A stretch of 64,000 nt of DNA from UBA10649 sp963793105 (GCA_963793105.1 CAWBZB010000004.1:930001-994000); one strand, 5' to 3'; positions 16,959 to 27,317 are shown, numbered from the stretch's first letter. The notes: generated by a model from the letters alone, not told the origin. Translations and numbers: made by a program.

Positions 16959-18121
16959 CCCACTGGACGGTGGAGCGAACCATCCGGTTCCTCCCCTTCG
17001 CCGTGTTCGTGGCGACCTTCGACCGGGCCGTGATCGCTCCGATGCTCCTCGGCATGAGCCAGGACTTCAACGTCGATCTCGCGACGATCACCCTTTCGGC
17101 GAGCGCCTACTACCTCGCGTACGGGTTGGCCCAGCCGGTCTGGGGTCTGGTCTCCGACCGCCTGGGGCGCATCGCCACCATGCGCCTGGCGCTCATCCTG
17201 GCGGGCGTCCTGGACCTGATCAGCGTGATCCCGATGTCGATCGAGCCGTTCATCGCCACCCGGGCGGTCGCCGGGGCGATGATGGCGGGCGTCTTCCCGA
17301 CCGCGGTGATCTTCATCGGCGACACGATCTCGGACAACCGGCGGCGGCAGCCCGCCATCGCCGGGCTGCAGACCGGCGTCGCCCTCGGCCTCACCCTCGG
17401 CACCGTGCTCGGCGGGCTCGGCATCGCCACGATCGGCTGGCAGGCCTTCTTCGTCGCCACCGCACTGGCCTGCTTCTCGATCGCCTGGATCGTTCGCGAC
17501 ATGCCGAACCCCAAGCCCGGCGCGGACCGGGTTCCGGCCGTGGAGTCCTTCCGCGTCGTGCTGTCCAACCACTGGGCCTGGGTCCTGTACGCGCTCGTGT
17601 TCGTGGAGGCGGGCGTGCTCCTGGGCGTGTTCGCCCTCGTCCCCGCCTCGCTCGAGAAGACGGGGACGAGCGCCGCCGTCGCCGGCGTGGCCGCTGCCGG
17701 CTACGGCATCTCCGTCCTGCTCACATCGATCGTCGTCCGCCGTGTCGCGCTGCGAGTCCCGGCGCACCTGTTCCTTCTGGTCGGCGGGGTGTCGGCGACC
17801 CTCGGCTTCGCGCTGCTGGCCGTCAGTGTCACGCCCGTGACCGTCTTCGTCAGCGTCGCCCTCCAGGGGGTCGCCTGGGTCGGGATGCACACCACGCTGC
17901 AGACGTGGGCCACCACGCTGTCCGATCGCGCCCGCGCGACGGCGGTGTCGCTCTTCGCGGGATTCATGTTCCTCGGAAACGGGGTCGGCGCCTCGATCGC
18001 GGGGTTCGTGCTCGACTTCGAGGGCTCGACAGTCCTCTTCGTCGGGGCGACGCTGGTGATGGTCGTGCTCACGGCGACGTCGGTGATCAGTCGGCTCCGA
18101 TACTCCGTACGCCTAGGCTGA
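16955..18121 (+). CDS. Major facilitator superfamily transporter
   Basis: 388-aa polytopic membrane protein with about 12 hydrophobic segments and the MFS loop 2-3 motif GLVSDRLGRIATMRL, with a weaker repeat in the second half. I used GTG 16955, which overlaps the stop of the upstream gene by 4 nt; an upstream in-frame start would lie inside that gene. It is a drug:H+ or metabolite:H+ type carrier of unknown substrate. Being co-transcribed with the NMT1-like gene and the LacI regulator suggests import or export of the pathway substrate or a product. Confidence 0.85.
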   Translation: MTHWTVERTIRFLPFAVFVATFDRAVIAPMLLGMSQDFNVDLATITLSASAYYLAYGLAQPVWGLVSDRLGRIATMRLALILAGVLDLISVIPMSIEPFIATRAVAGAMMAGVFPTAVIFIGDTISDNRRRQPAIAGLQTGVALGLTLGTVLGGLGIATIGWQAFFVATALACFSIAWIVRDMPNPKPGADRVPAVESFRVVLSNHWAWVLYALVFVEAGVLLGVFALVPASLEKTGTSAAVAGVAAAGYGISVLLTSIVVRRVALRVPAHLFLLVGGVSATLGFALLAVSVTPVTVFVSVALQGVAWVGMHTTLQTWATTLSDRARATAVSLFAGFMFLGNGVGASIAGFVLDFEGSTVLFVGATLVMVVLTATSVISRLRYSVRLG

Positions 18122-18125
18122 GCCC

Positions 18126-19145
18126 GTGTCAGCCACGCTGAAGGACATCGCGAAGAAGCTCGGCATCCACCCGGCGACGGTGTCGCGCGCGCTCAACCCC
18201 CGCACGGCGCACCTCGTGAACGACGCGACGGTCACCCGCGTCCGCAAGGCCGCCGCCGCCATGAACTACGTGCCGAACCCGATGGCCTCCGGTCTGCGCA
18301 CCTCGAGGTCGCACACCATCGGGGTCGTGATCCCGGATCTCACCAACCCGCTCTTCCCCGGCATGGTGCGTGGCATCCAGGACACGCTCTCCCGGGCCGG
18401 CTACACCCCCCTGCTCGTCAACACCGACAACGACCCAGAGTCCGAGGCGCACATGGTGGCGTCCCTCAGTGCCCGACGCGTGGACGGCTTCATCCTCGCC
18501 ACTGCGCGCCGGGATCATCCGCTGCTGGTCGAGCTGAGCGAGAAGTACCCGGTCGTCCTGATCAACCGCGTCACCGAGAGCGTGCAACTGCCGTCCGTCT
18601 CCGCCGACGAGCAGCACGGCATCCGCCTTGCCGTCGAGCATCTCTTCGGGCTGGGGCACCGCGCCATCGCCCACGTCGCCGGGCCGACCTGGTCGTCCAC
18701 CGGCCATGAGCGCTCCCAGGCCTTCACCAGGTCGATGCACGACCACGGTCTCAGCGTGGCCAAGCGCATCGTGGCCGTGGACGCCTGGAACGTCGACTCC
18801 GCGAAGGAGACCGCCCATCGACTGCTCTCCGCCGATCCGCTGATCACCGCGGTCGTCGCGGCGAACGACCAGGTCGCCATCGGCACCATCGCGGCCGGCC
18901 GTCAGCTCAAGAGACGATGCCCCCGCGACCTCAGCGTCGTCGGCTACAACGACATGCCCTTCATGGACATCGTGGATCCGCCCCTCACGACCGTCCGCGT
19001 GCCGCAGAACGAGATCGGCTCCGAGGCCGCGCGCCTCATCCTGAGCCTTCTCGTCGAGGACGGTGCCACGCCGATCAAGCAGGTTCGCCTCACCCCGGAG
19101 CTCGTCGTCCGCGGGTCCACCGCGCCGCCCCGGCCCCCGACCTAG
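18126..19145 (+). CDS. LacI-family transcriptional regulator
   Basis: 339-aa repressor-type protein. The N-terminal helix-turn-helix is LKDIAKKLGIHPATVSRALN (5-24), the hinge helix is YVPNPMASGLRTSRS (about 49-63), and a periplasmic-binding-like effector domain fills the rest (GVVIPDLTNPLFPGMVRGIQ, VSADEQHGI, VVGYNDMPFMDIVDPPLTTVR). GTG 18126 lies 4 nt after the MFS stop. LacI proteins bind palindromes with a central CG, and four such sites lie in this island, so this is the obvious candidate regulator. The ligand that releases it is unknown. It ends about 60 nt before the aldo/keto reductase. Confidence 0.9.
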   Translation: MSATLKDIAKKLGIHPATVSRALNPRTAHLVNDATVTRVRKAAAAMNYVPNPMASGLRTSRSHTIGVVIPDLTNPLFPGMVRGIQDTLSRAGYTPLLVNTDNDPESEAHMVASLSARRVDGFILATARRDHPLLVELSEKYPVVLINRVTESVQLPSVSADEQHGIRLAVEHLFGLGHRAIAHVAGPTWSSTGHERSQAFTRSMHDHGLSVAKRIVAVDAWNVDSAKETAHRLLSADPLITAVVAANDQVAIGTIAAGRQLKRRCPRDLSVVGYNDMPFMDIVDPPLTTVRVPQNEIGSEAARLILSLLVEDGATPIKQVRLTPELVVRGSTAPPRPPT

Positions 19146-19203
19146 CGGACCCGACCCGACACCCCGACCCGACACCCCTCGCCCCAATGCAGGAGGAGAC
19201 CCG

Positions 19204-20199
<996 letters not shown>

Positions 20200-20207
20200 T
20201 CCCTTTC

Positions 20208-20273
20208 TCGTTGAGTGGGCGGTCGTGCACCGGTCGCCTTCGGCGACCTGGTGCACGACCGCCCACTCAACGA
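20208..20273. terminator. Long inverted repeat between convergent genes
   Basis: Outer stem of 23 bp (20208-20230 with 20251-20273), a one-base bulge, then an inner 7-bp stem closed by TTC. It lies between the convergent AKR and DMT transporter genes and fits a two-way terminator. The outer arm contains GAGTGGGCGGTCGT, which resembles the GAGTGGCCAGTTGT arms of the palindromes at 28087 and 48525. Confidence 0.8.
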
Positions 20274-20287
20274 ACCGGGGTGGGGTA

Positions 20288-21229
20288 CTAGCGGCGATTC
20301 CGCGAGGCCACCACGACCGCGGCGAACGTCATCGCCACTCCCGCCAGCAGTTGCCAACCGACTGACGACCCCTCGGTCGGCAGGAGCAGGTCCAGCATGA
20401 GCGCGCCGGCGAGCTGCCCCAGCACCGAGAGCAGCGAGAACACCAGGACGCCCAGGACCGGCACCACCCAGGCCGCGCCGGCGATCACCGTGAGGCCGAG
20501 CAGACCACCCAGGTAGGCCCACCATGGCGCCCCCCACGGGTCCGGAACCCGCGTGTCCAGGAGGACGACTGCGGCGACGAGGAAGACCGTCAGCATCAGG
20601 ACCCCGCCGACGAAGTTGACGAAGGCGGCCGCCAGCGGGCTGCGGGCCCGGACGGCGACCCGACCGTTGGCCGCCTGCTGAGGCGCGACGTTGAAGCCGG
20701 CGATGAACGCGAGGACCGCATAGCCGATCGCCCCCGACGTCGACTGCAGGCGATCCGAGATCGCGATGGCGACCGCCAGCACCGCCATGATCGACGCGGC
20801 CACGCGGTTCCAGGTGATGTGCCGTACTCCCGAGGCACTGATGCCCAGGCGATCCACCAGCAACGAACCCGCCGTCTGGCCGGCCACCACGCCGACGAGG
20901 AAGACCGACACCCCGACGAGGGGCACGGCGATGGCCTGCGTGATGAGGAACAGGCCGCCGAAGACGCCTCCCGTGAGTGCGGCCACGGGCAACGACCCCT
21001 CGCGCACCGCGGACCAGGCGTCGACCAATCCGCGTCGCGTCGGCCGGTGAACGGCCACGATCACGGCGAGGATCACCAGCCCGGTGGTCATGGTCCACCA
21101 GGCCGGGACCAGCCCCGTGTCGCCGTGGACCGCCAGTTCCCCGTTCACCCGGGACTGGACCGCGATCACGGACCCGAGGGCCACGGTCAGGGTGGCCGGC
21201 ACCACCGGGAGGCGCTGCGACGCACTCAT
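20288..21229 (-). CDS. DMT-family transporter (YdcZ/DUF606), copy 2
   Basis: 313-aa membrane protein with about ten hydrophobic segments arranged as two similar halves; each half contains a QSRVNGELA/QQAANGRVAV-like motif and a GQTAGSLLVDRLG-like motif, as in COG3238 (YdcZ) proteins. No substrate is established for this family. ATG 21229 overlaps the stop of the upstream paralogue (ATGA). The pair have identical length and matching motifs, so they arose by tandem duplication and may function as a heterodimer. Confidence 0.8.
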   Translation of the reverse strand: MSASQRLPVVPATLTVALGSVIAVQSRVNGELAVHGDTGLVPAWWTMTTGLVILAVIVAVHRPTRRGLVDAWSAVREGSLPVAALTGGVFGGLFLITQAIAVPLVGVSVFLVGVVAGQTAGSLLVDRLGISASGVRHITWNRVAASIMAVLAVAIAISDRLQSTSGAIGYAVLAFIAGFNVAPQQAANGRVAVRARSPLAAAFVNFVGGVLMLTVFLVAAVVLLDTRVPDPWGAPWWAYLGGLLGLTVIAGAAWVVPVLGVLVFSLLSVLGQLAGALMLDLLLPTEGSSVGWQLLAGVAMTFAAVVVASRNRR

Positions 21230-22167
21230 GCGCGCCGCCAGGCCGCCGCAAGCACGGCGACCAGGGTCAGCGCGACACCCGCGACCAGGGACCACTCCAG
21301 CCGGTTCGATCCGACCGGGGCCACCAGGTCCAGGACGAGCGCCGCCGTCAGCTGACCGGCGATCGTGACGAGGGCGAAGACGAGGACTCCGTACCGGGGA
21401 ACCGCCCACGCTGCGGTGACGATGAAGACGAGCCCGAACACCCCGCCCAGGTACATCCAGATCGGACCGGTCGTCGGCGCCTGCACCGAGGCGCCGAAGA
21501 ACAGCAGTCCGATCGCGACGCCCACCATGAGGGCCAGCGTGCCGAACAGGAAGTTCACCCACGTGGTCGAGATCGGCTGCCGGGAGGCCATGTTCACCCG
21601 GCCGTTGAGGGCCTGCTGCACGGCGACCAGGCAGCCACCCGCGAACGCGGCCAGGAGCGCCGGCAGCGACACCTCGGAATCGAGCAGTCGTCCCGAGGCC
21701 GCCAGGATGACGGCGAGCGTGGCCAGCACCGCCGCCGCCACGCGCCGGAGGCTGAGGGCCGTCTTGCCGGTCGGGCTGAGGCCGACGCGGTCCACGAGGA
21801 GGGAGTTCGCCGTCTGCCCCGCCACCATGCCGACGGAGAACAGGGCCACCCCCACGATGGCCGTGGAGTAGCTCTGGGAGGCGATGAACAGGCCGCCGAG
21901 GATCCCGGTGGGCACCGCCCACCACGCGAGCTCGCCGGACCGGACCGCGGGGATGACCCGTCGGACGCCGGATCGGACACGAGGGACAAGCAGTACCGCG
22001 GCACTCAGCAGGACGAACCCGCTGCCGAAGGAGAACAGTGCGGCCTGCACCCCGTTGCCCAGGTGCAGGGTGAGCTCGCCGTTCGCGCGCGCCTGCAGGG
22101 CGTTCATGAACCCGCTGAGCACGAGGATGAGAGCGAATGCCCCCAGCCCCAGCGGGCGCGCCGCCAT
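21226..22167 (-). CDS. DMT-family transporter (YdcZ/DUF606), copy 1
   Basis: 313-aa polytopic protein, paralogous to the next gene. It has the same two-half architecture, with QARANGELTLH in the first half and QQALNGRVNMA in the second, and GQTANSLLVDRVGLS at the centre. The start codon overlaps the purH stop (1 to 3 nt), so the pair is translated as a tail of the purN-purH operon even though no purine role is known. Transport direction and substrate are unknown. Confidence 0.8.
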   Translation of the reverse strand: MAARPLGLGAFALILVLSGFMNALQARANGELTLHLGNGVQAALFSFGSGFVLLSAAVLLVPRVRSGVRRVIPAVRSGELAWWAVPTGILGGLFIASQSYSTAIVGVALFSVGMVAGQTANSLLVDRVGLSPTGKTALSLRRVAAAVLATLAVILAASGRLLDSEVSLPALLAAFAGGCLVAVQQALNGRVNMASRQPISTTWVNFLFGTLALMVGVAIGLLFFGASVQAPTTGPIWMYLGGVFGLVFIVTAAWAVPRYGVLVFALVTIAGQLTAALVLDLVAPVGSNRLEWSLVAGVALTLVAVLAAAWRRA

Positions 22168-23732
22168 CAGTGGAAGAAGTGTCGTGTGCCCGTGACGTAC
22201 ATCGTCGCGCCCGCTGCCCGCGCCGCCGCGAAGACCTCCTCGTCGCGGACCGAGCCCCCCGGCTGGACGACGGCCCGCACGCCGGCCTCGAGCAGCACCT
22301 CCAGACCGTCCGGGAACGGGAAGAAGGCATCCGAGGCGGCCACCGAACCGGCCACCCGCTCCCCCGCGCGCTCGACCGACAGCCGCGCGGCATCGACTCG
22401 GTTGACCTGGCCCATCCCGACGCCGACGGCCGCTCCGTTGCGGGCCAGCAGGATGGCGTTGGACTTCACTGCTCGGACCGATCGCCAGGCGAACTCCAGG
22501 TCACGCATGGTCTCGCGATCCGCCGGCTCACCTGCGACCAGCTGCCACGTCGAGGGGTCATCACCCTCGGCGTCGACCGCGTCGGCACCCTGCAGCAGCA
22601 GGCCCCCGGAGATCGAGCGCGACTCCACATGGGAGCCCATGTGCGGGCCCTCCACTCTGAGCACGCGCAGGTTCTTCTTCGCAGCCAGCAGCTCCAGCGC
22701 CGCGGGGTCGTAGGCCGGAGCCACGATCACCTCGGTGAAGACGTCTGCCATGGCCTCGGCCAGTTCGACGGAGACCTCACGGTTCGCGGCCACCACGCCG
22801 CCGAAGGCCGAAACCGGGTCGGTGTCGAACGCCTTCCGGTACGCCTCGGCGATGTCGAGGCCGACCGCGATACCGCAGGGGTTGGCGTGCTTGATGATCG
22901 CGACCGCCGGCTCCAGATGGTCGAAGGCCGCCCGTCGAGCGGCATCCGCATCGACGTAGTTGTTGTACGACATCTGCTTGCCCTGCAGCTGCAGTGCGCC
23001 GGCCAGCGCAGGCTCATGATGGGCGGACAGGTAGACCGCAGCGCCCTGGTGCGGGTTCTCCCCGTACCGCAGGACGTCGCCGCGCCGCCAGGCGCCGCCC
23101 AGCCAGCGCGGGAACCCCTGGCCCTCCGGGTCGGGCGCGACCACGTTGCCCAACCACGACGCCACGGCGATGTCGTAGGTGGCCGTGTGGGCGAAGGCGT
23201 CGACCGCGAGGGCTGCCCGCTGCTCCAGGGTGAAGCCGCCCTCGGCCACGGCCGCCAGCACGTCGGCGTAGCGCTCGGGAGACGTGACGATCGCGACGTT
23301 GGCGTAGTTCTTCGCGGAGGCGCGCACCATCGCCGGCCCGCCGATGTCGATCTGCTCCACGCAGTCGTCGATCCCCGCCCCCGAGGCCACCGTCCGCTCG
23401 AACGGGTACAGGTTCACCACGACCAGCTCGAACGCGAGGATGCCCAGGTCCTCGAGCTGTTCCCGGTGCGAGTCCTTGCGCAGGTCGGCCAGCAGGCCGC
23501 CGTGGATGTGCGGGTGCAGCGTCTTCACCCGGCCGTCCAGGGTCTCCGGGAATCCGGTGACGTCTCCCACGGCGGTCACGGGCACTCCGAGCGCGGCGAT
23601 CGTCGCCGCCGTCGACCCCGTCGACACGATCTCCACGCCGGCCAGTGACAGGCCGCGGGCAAGGTCCTCCAGTCCGGACTTGTCGTAGACCGACACCAGG
23701 GCGCGTCGAACCGTACGTCGGGTGTCGTTCAC
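22167..23732 (-). CDS. purH: Bifunctional AICAR formyltransferase/IMP cyclohydrolase
   Basis: 521-aa enzyme for the last two steps of IMP synthesis: formylation of AICAR with 10-formyl-THF and ring closure to IMP. The N-terminal IMP cyclohydrolase domain (about 1-200) has SVYDKSGLEDLARGL, STGSTAATI and GRVKTLHPHIHGGLL. The C-terminal transformylase domain shows LRYGENPHQGAAVY, the catalytic KHANPCG, and SNAILLARNGAAVGVGMGQ. GTG 23732 overlaps the purN stop (GTGA). Length is normal. Confidence 0.97.
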   Translation of the reverse strand: MNDTRRTVRRALVSVYDKSGLEDLARGLSLAGVEIVSTGSTAATIAALGVPVTAVGDVTGFPETLDGRVKTLHPHIHGGLLADLRKDSHREQLEDLGILAFELVVVNLYPFERTVASGAGIDDCVEQIDIGGPAMVRASAKNYANVAIVTSPERYADVLAAVAEGGFTLEQRAALAVDAFAHTATYDIAVASWLGNVVAPDPEGQGFPRWLGGAWRRGDVLRYGENPHQGAAVYLSAHHEPALAGALQLQGKQMSYNNYVDADAARRAAFDHLEPAVAIIKHANPCGIAVGLDIAEAYRKAFDTDPVSAFGGVVAANREVSVELAEAMADVFTEVIVAPAYDPAALELLAAKKNLRVLRVEGPHMGSHVESRSISGGLLLQGADAVDAEGDDPSTWQLVAGEPADRETMRDLEFAWRSVRAVKSNAILLARNGAAVGVGMGQVNRVDAARLSVERAGERVAGSVAASDAFFPFPDGLEVLLEAGVRAVVQPGGSVRDEEVFAAARAAGATMYVTGTRHFFH

Positions 23733-24304
23733 TCGTTGTCTCCGATCAGTTGGGCCAGTGTCTGCACCAGAAGCGGGCGTTCCATCTCCTTGATGCGCTC
23801 GTGCAGGGCCGCCTCGTCCTCGCCGGGCGCGATCGTCAGCGCCTGCTGGGCGAGGATCGGCCCGGTGTCGACGCCGTCGTCCACGAGGTGGACCGTGCAC
23901 CCGGTGACCTTCACCCCGTGGGCCATCGCGTCGCGGACGGCGTGGGCCCCCGGGAAGGACGGCAGCAGCGCGGGGTGCGTGTTGACGATCCGGCCGCGGA
24001 AGGCCGCCACGAAGCCGGGTCCCAGGATGCGCATGAAGCCCGCGCACACGACCCAGTCGGGATCGTACGCGGCCACCCGCTCGGTCAGGGCGTCGTTCCA
24101 GGCCGCCCGGTCCGGGTACGCGGCGGGGACCTCGGTGAACTCCGGGATGCCCGCAGCGCGGGCTCGGTCCAGGGCAGCCGCGGCCGCGTCGTCGCTGCCC
24201 ACCGCCACGATCCTCGCGTCGAGCGAACCCGACGCGATGGCGTCGATCACGCTCTGCAGGAGGGTGCCCGTGCCTGATGCGAGAACCACGAGGCGGGCGG
24301 GCAC
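23729..24304 (-). CDS. purN: Phosphoribosylglycinamide formyltransferase
   Basis: 191-aa 10-formyl-THF-dependent GAR transformylase, third step of purine synthesis. The N-terminal ASGTGTLLQSVI loop binds phosphate; the catalytic N-H-D set lies in GRIVNTHPALLPSFPGAHAV and VHLVDDGVDTGPILAQ. The start is GTG 24304. A TAGGGT box lies 6 nt before it (24311-24316, minus strand), which fits a leaderless transcript. It heads the purN-purH-transporter operon. Confidence 0.96.
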   Translation of the reverse strand: MPARLVVLASGTGTLLQSVIDAIASGSLDARIVAVGSDDAAAAALDRARAAGIPEFTEVPAAYPDRAAWNDALTERVAAYDPDWVVCAGFMRILGPGFVAAFRGRIVNTHPALLPSFPGAHAVRDAMAHGVKVTGCTVHLVDDGVDTGPILAQQALTIAPGEDEAALHERIKEMERPLLVQTLAQLIGDNE

Positions 24305-24345
24305 AGGGGAACCCTATCCAGCGTGCCGAGGCCCGTCCGTCCGGG

Positions 24346-25080
24346 TCAGATCACCGGCTCGGAGTTGAACTGCCGGTACATGTGCGCCGTGAACAGCGCC
24401 GCGAACGGGAGGGTCACGAGGGTCAGCAGCCCGAAGAAGAGCCCACCGAGGAGCTGGACGAGCACGTTGAGGATCGTCATCATCAGGGCCGGCCCGACAT
24501 TGCGGGTGACGGCCTGGTAGCTCGCCTTCATGGCATCGCCGACGCTCATGCCCTTGTCGAGGATGTAGTAGGGGCCGAGCTGGAGGACGAAGAAGACCAC
24601 CAGGCCCGGCAGGATGCACAGGATGAGGCCGACGGTGCCCAGGATCGCGAACACGATCATGTAGAGGATGTACCGGCCGAGGTACTGGGTCGTGAACATC
24701 TCGGAGAAGCTCGGGGCCACGCCCTGCGTGCTGCGGATCGCGGCGCGCTGGACCCCGATCTGGGCGATGAAGGCCAGGAGCGCGAAGAACAGCGAGATCA
24801 CGATGGCCACGAGGGCGGACAGCCCCAGTGCGGCTGTGCAGGCGTTCAGCTGTCCCGGGCTCTCCGGGTTCGAGCAGTCGACCACGATGTTCTGGAGCGA
24901 GGTCGTGCCGACGGTCTGGAACACGTAGATCGCGGTGACCACGGCGGCCAGGCCCACGAACGCGGCCGCGTTGGCCCGGAACCGGTCGAACGCCCACGAG
25001 ATGGCGGCCCCGATGTCGATGCGGGGGCCACCGCCGGGCGGTGGCACCGGCAGGTTCCCCGGGGGGTTCTGGTCAGCCAT
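24346..25080 (-). CDS. Polytopic membrane protein, function unknown
   Basis: 244-aa protein. A Pro/Gly-rich cytoplasmic N-terminus (about 1-25) is followed by about six hydrophobic segments: near 39-57, 85-110, 140-160, 160-180 and a C-terminal pair (200-232). The GPYYILDKGMSVGDAMKASYQAVTRN stretch resembles DUF975-type membrane proteins. It lies between the DUF6350 gene and purN in a conserved actinobacterial neighbourhood, with 12 nt separating it from the upstream gene. No catalytic motif is seen. Confidence 0.6.
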   Translation of the reverse strand: MADQNPPGNLPVPPPGGGPRIDIGAAISWAFDRFRANAAAFVGLAAVVTAIYVFQTVGTTSLQNIVVDCSNPESPGQLNACTAALGLSALVAIVISLFFALLAFIAQIGVQRAAIRSTQGVAPSFSEMFTTQYLGRYILYMIVFAILGTVGLILCILPGLVVFFVLQLGPYYILDKGMSVGDAMKASYQAVTRNVGPALMMTILNVLVQLLGGLFFGLLTLVTLPFAALFTAHMYRQFNSEPVI

Positions 25081-25092
25081 GGTCTGGTCCTC

Positions 25093-26436
25093 TCACGGGG
25101 CGTCGTCGTCGACGGTATCGGGCTGGTCGCTTTCGGGCCGGGGATCGGCCATGGCGAGTTGCGGCCGGTCCGGCGACGAGGGGATCACGGCGCTGGGTGC
25201 CGCGCCCAGGACGACCAGGACGGCACCGAGGATGCCCACGGTGAGGGGCATCGGGCCGAGGTGGGCGAGCCGGGCGTCGCCCAGCGACCCCGAGGCCAGG
25301 ATCGCGCCCGCTGCCAGGACGAGGCCCGCGACGGTCGCGGCCCCCGCCGCCATGGCCAGGCGCACGAGCCGCTGCTCCTCGCGGGCGCGACGGCCGATCA
25401 GCACGCCGGCGAGCACGCCCGCCAGGACACCGGTCAACGGCAGGAGCCACGACATCGGCGTCGCGGTCTGGGGGATCGCCGCGAGCAGCGGGAACGGCGG
25501 GAGGGTGGTCGGTGCCGTGACGGCGACGAATGGGGAGACGGTCACCGCGGGTCCGATGACGACGCCGGCGCCCATCGCGTACGAGGCTCCCCACATGGCA
25601 AGCACGGGCGCGTAGGCGATGCCGAGGACGAGCAGGCCCAGGCCGCCGAGGGATCCGGCGCGTAGGGACTGGGACATCGTGACCGCGTCGTCCACGTGCA
25701 GGACGAGCGATGCGGTGGCCGAGACGGCGCCGACGCCGACGATCGTCACGGCGGCCACGAGGCCCGCTCGCACGACGACCGCGACCCACCCCGGCAGCCG
25801 GCTGGGCTCTCCCGCGGTCCGCGAGGCGCGCAGGGCACCCCAGCCCAGCCCCAGCAGCGCGAGGCCGAGACCGTGGCCCACGGCTTGCAGGAGAGTGACG
25901 GACGACGTTGCCCGCGCCGTCACCGCCGCTGCCGCCCCGACGATCGCGGCGTACACGGCGGCTCCGGTCAGCACCAGGACCAGGACCTGTCGAAGGGAGC
26001 GGGCGGCGCTTCGCCTGGCCGCCCAGCCGCCCGAATAGCCCAGGAGCAGCAGCGGGATCACGGCCAGACCCCACGGCAGCAATGAGTAGGTGACGCCCCC
26101 GAGCACGATGGGCGCGCCCTGGGCCACCACCCACAGCAGCCCGGCGACATGCAGCGACTCCAGCCAGGTCAGACCGGATCCCGGGGTCATCATCCACACG
26201 ATGAGCATGGGGATCGCGGCAAGACCGAAGCCGATGAGCGCCGACCAGGCGGCCGCGAGCGGCCCCATGAGCCACGGAGGGGGGATCGCTCCCCTGCGCG
26301 CCTGACGCGCCCGGCCCCTGGCCGACCGGATCCCGGCAGCCGAGGCCGTCAGTGCCCGGCGCACGCCCCGAGGCGTCTTCCCGGTCGGGCGAACGGCCTC
26401 CTCCGGTGCCGTCGGCGGAAGCGTCGGTGCCGTCAC
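25093..26436 (-). CDS. DUF6350 family membrane protein
   Basis: 447-aa integral membrane protein with an Arg-rich cytoplasmic N-terminal tail (about 20-50), about ten to eleven hydrophobic segments and a hydrophilic C-terminal tail rich in Asp and Pro. The position between sucCD and purN and the overall form match the DUF6350 protein found at this place in many actinobacteria (Rv0955 neighbourhood in M. tuberculosis). Function unknown. The start is GTG 26436. Confidence 0.7.
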   Translation of the reverse strand: MTAPTLPPTAPEEAVRPTGKTPRGVRRALTASAAGIRSARGRARQARRGAIPPPWLMGPLAAAWSALIGFGLAAIPMLIVWMMTPGSGLTWLESLHVAGLLWVVAQGAPIVLGGVTYSLLPWGLAVIPLLLLGYSGGWAARRSAARSLRQVLVLVLTGAAVYAAIVGAAAAVTARATSSVTLLQAVGHGLGLALLGLGWGALRASRTAGEPSRLPGWVAVVVRAGLVAAVTIVGVGAVSATASLVLHVDDAVTMSQSLRAGSLGGLGLLVLGIAYAPVLAMWGASYAMGAGVVIGPAVTVSPFVAVTAPTTLPPFPLLAAIPQTATPMSWLLPLTGVLAGVLAGVLIGRRAREEQRLVRLAMAAGAATVAGLVLAAGAILASGSLGDARLAHLGPMPLTVGILGAVLVVLGAAPSAVIPSSPDRPQLAMADPRPESDQPDTVDDDAP

Positions 26437-26499
26437 CCGCCCAGAATCTCAGGTTCTGGCCCTTCGGGCGGTGACCGCCACGCGACTGCCCGGGCCGGG

Positions 26500-27300
26500 C
26501 TAGTTGTCGTTCTCGCCACCCATCACGTTCTGGTCCCAGTCGATGACGGATCCGGTCACGATGCCCGATCCGTCGGACAGGAGGTAGACGATCATGTCCG
26601 CGATCTCGCTGGGATTCCCGAGCCGACCAGCGGGAAGGTCGCGCCCCGCCTCATCCAGCCAGCCGTCCGTCGCATCGTGGAAGCGTCGCTGGATGGCATC
26701 CTCACCCTCGGTGGCCGTCCAGCCGATGTTGAGGCCATTGACGCGGATCCGGTCGTACCGGTGCGCGTGTGCCACATTGCGCGTCAGAGCCGCGAGCCCG
26801 CCCTTGGACGCCACGTAGGGGGCAAGGACCCGGCTTCCGGTGTGGGACGAGATGGAGATGACGTTCACGATGGTGCCCGCGGCATCGCGCGCGAGCATGT
26901 CGCGGATCGCCGCCTGCATGATGAAGAACGGGCCGCGCAGGTTGATCGCCACGTGCGCATCGAACATCTCCGGTGTCGTGTCGAGCAGCGTGCCGCGATC
27001 CGTCAATGCGGCGGCGTTGACGACGCAGTCGACGCGACCGAAGGTGTCGATGACGGTGGCGACGGATGCCGCGGCCTGCTCGACGACCCCGACGTCTGCG
27101 CGGATGAAGAGCGGCTCGGTTCCCAGGGCGTCCAGTTCGTCGATGAGCGGGTCGGCCAGTTCGGGTCGCCTTCCGGTGACGATCACCGCCTCCGCACCGC
27201 ACTGCGCGGCGGTGCGCGCAGCTGCCGCTCCGATCCCCTGCGTGCCCCCGCTGATGAGCACGACCTTGCCGGACATGGCGTCGTCGCGCAGCATCGTCAT
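26500..27300 (-). CDS. Short-chain dehydrogenase/reductase
   Basis: 266-aa classical SDR with cofactor motif GGTQGIG (18-24), the NAAA motif, the catalytic serine in ISISSHTG and YVASK. R residues after the second strand (TGRRPE) suggest NADP preference. The C-terminus ends with a DWDQNVMGG motif that resembles SDRs predicted to act in sterol or hydroxy-steroid metabolism, but substrate is unknown. The start could be ATG 27300 or ATG 27276 (MSGKVVLISGG). It lies 17 nt downstream of the TSUP gene and may be co-transcribed with it. Confidence 0.82.
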   Translation of the reverse strand: MTMLRDDAMSGKVVLISGGTQGIGAAAARTAAQCGAEAVIVTGRRPELADPLIDELDALGTEPLFIRADVGVVEQAAASVATVIDTFGRVDCVVNAAALTDRGTLLDTTPEMFDAHVAINLRGPFFIMQAAIRDMLARDAAGTIVNVISISSHTGSRVLAPYVASKGGLAALTRNVAHAHRYDRIRVNGLNIGWTATEGEDAIQRRFHDATDGWLDEAGRDLPAGRLGNPSEIADMIVYLLSDGSGIVTGSVIDWDQNVMGGENDN

Positions 27301-27317
27301 GTCGCTAGTGAACCAGT

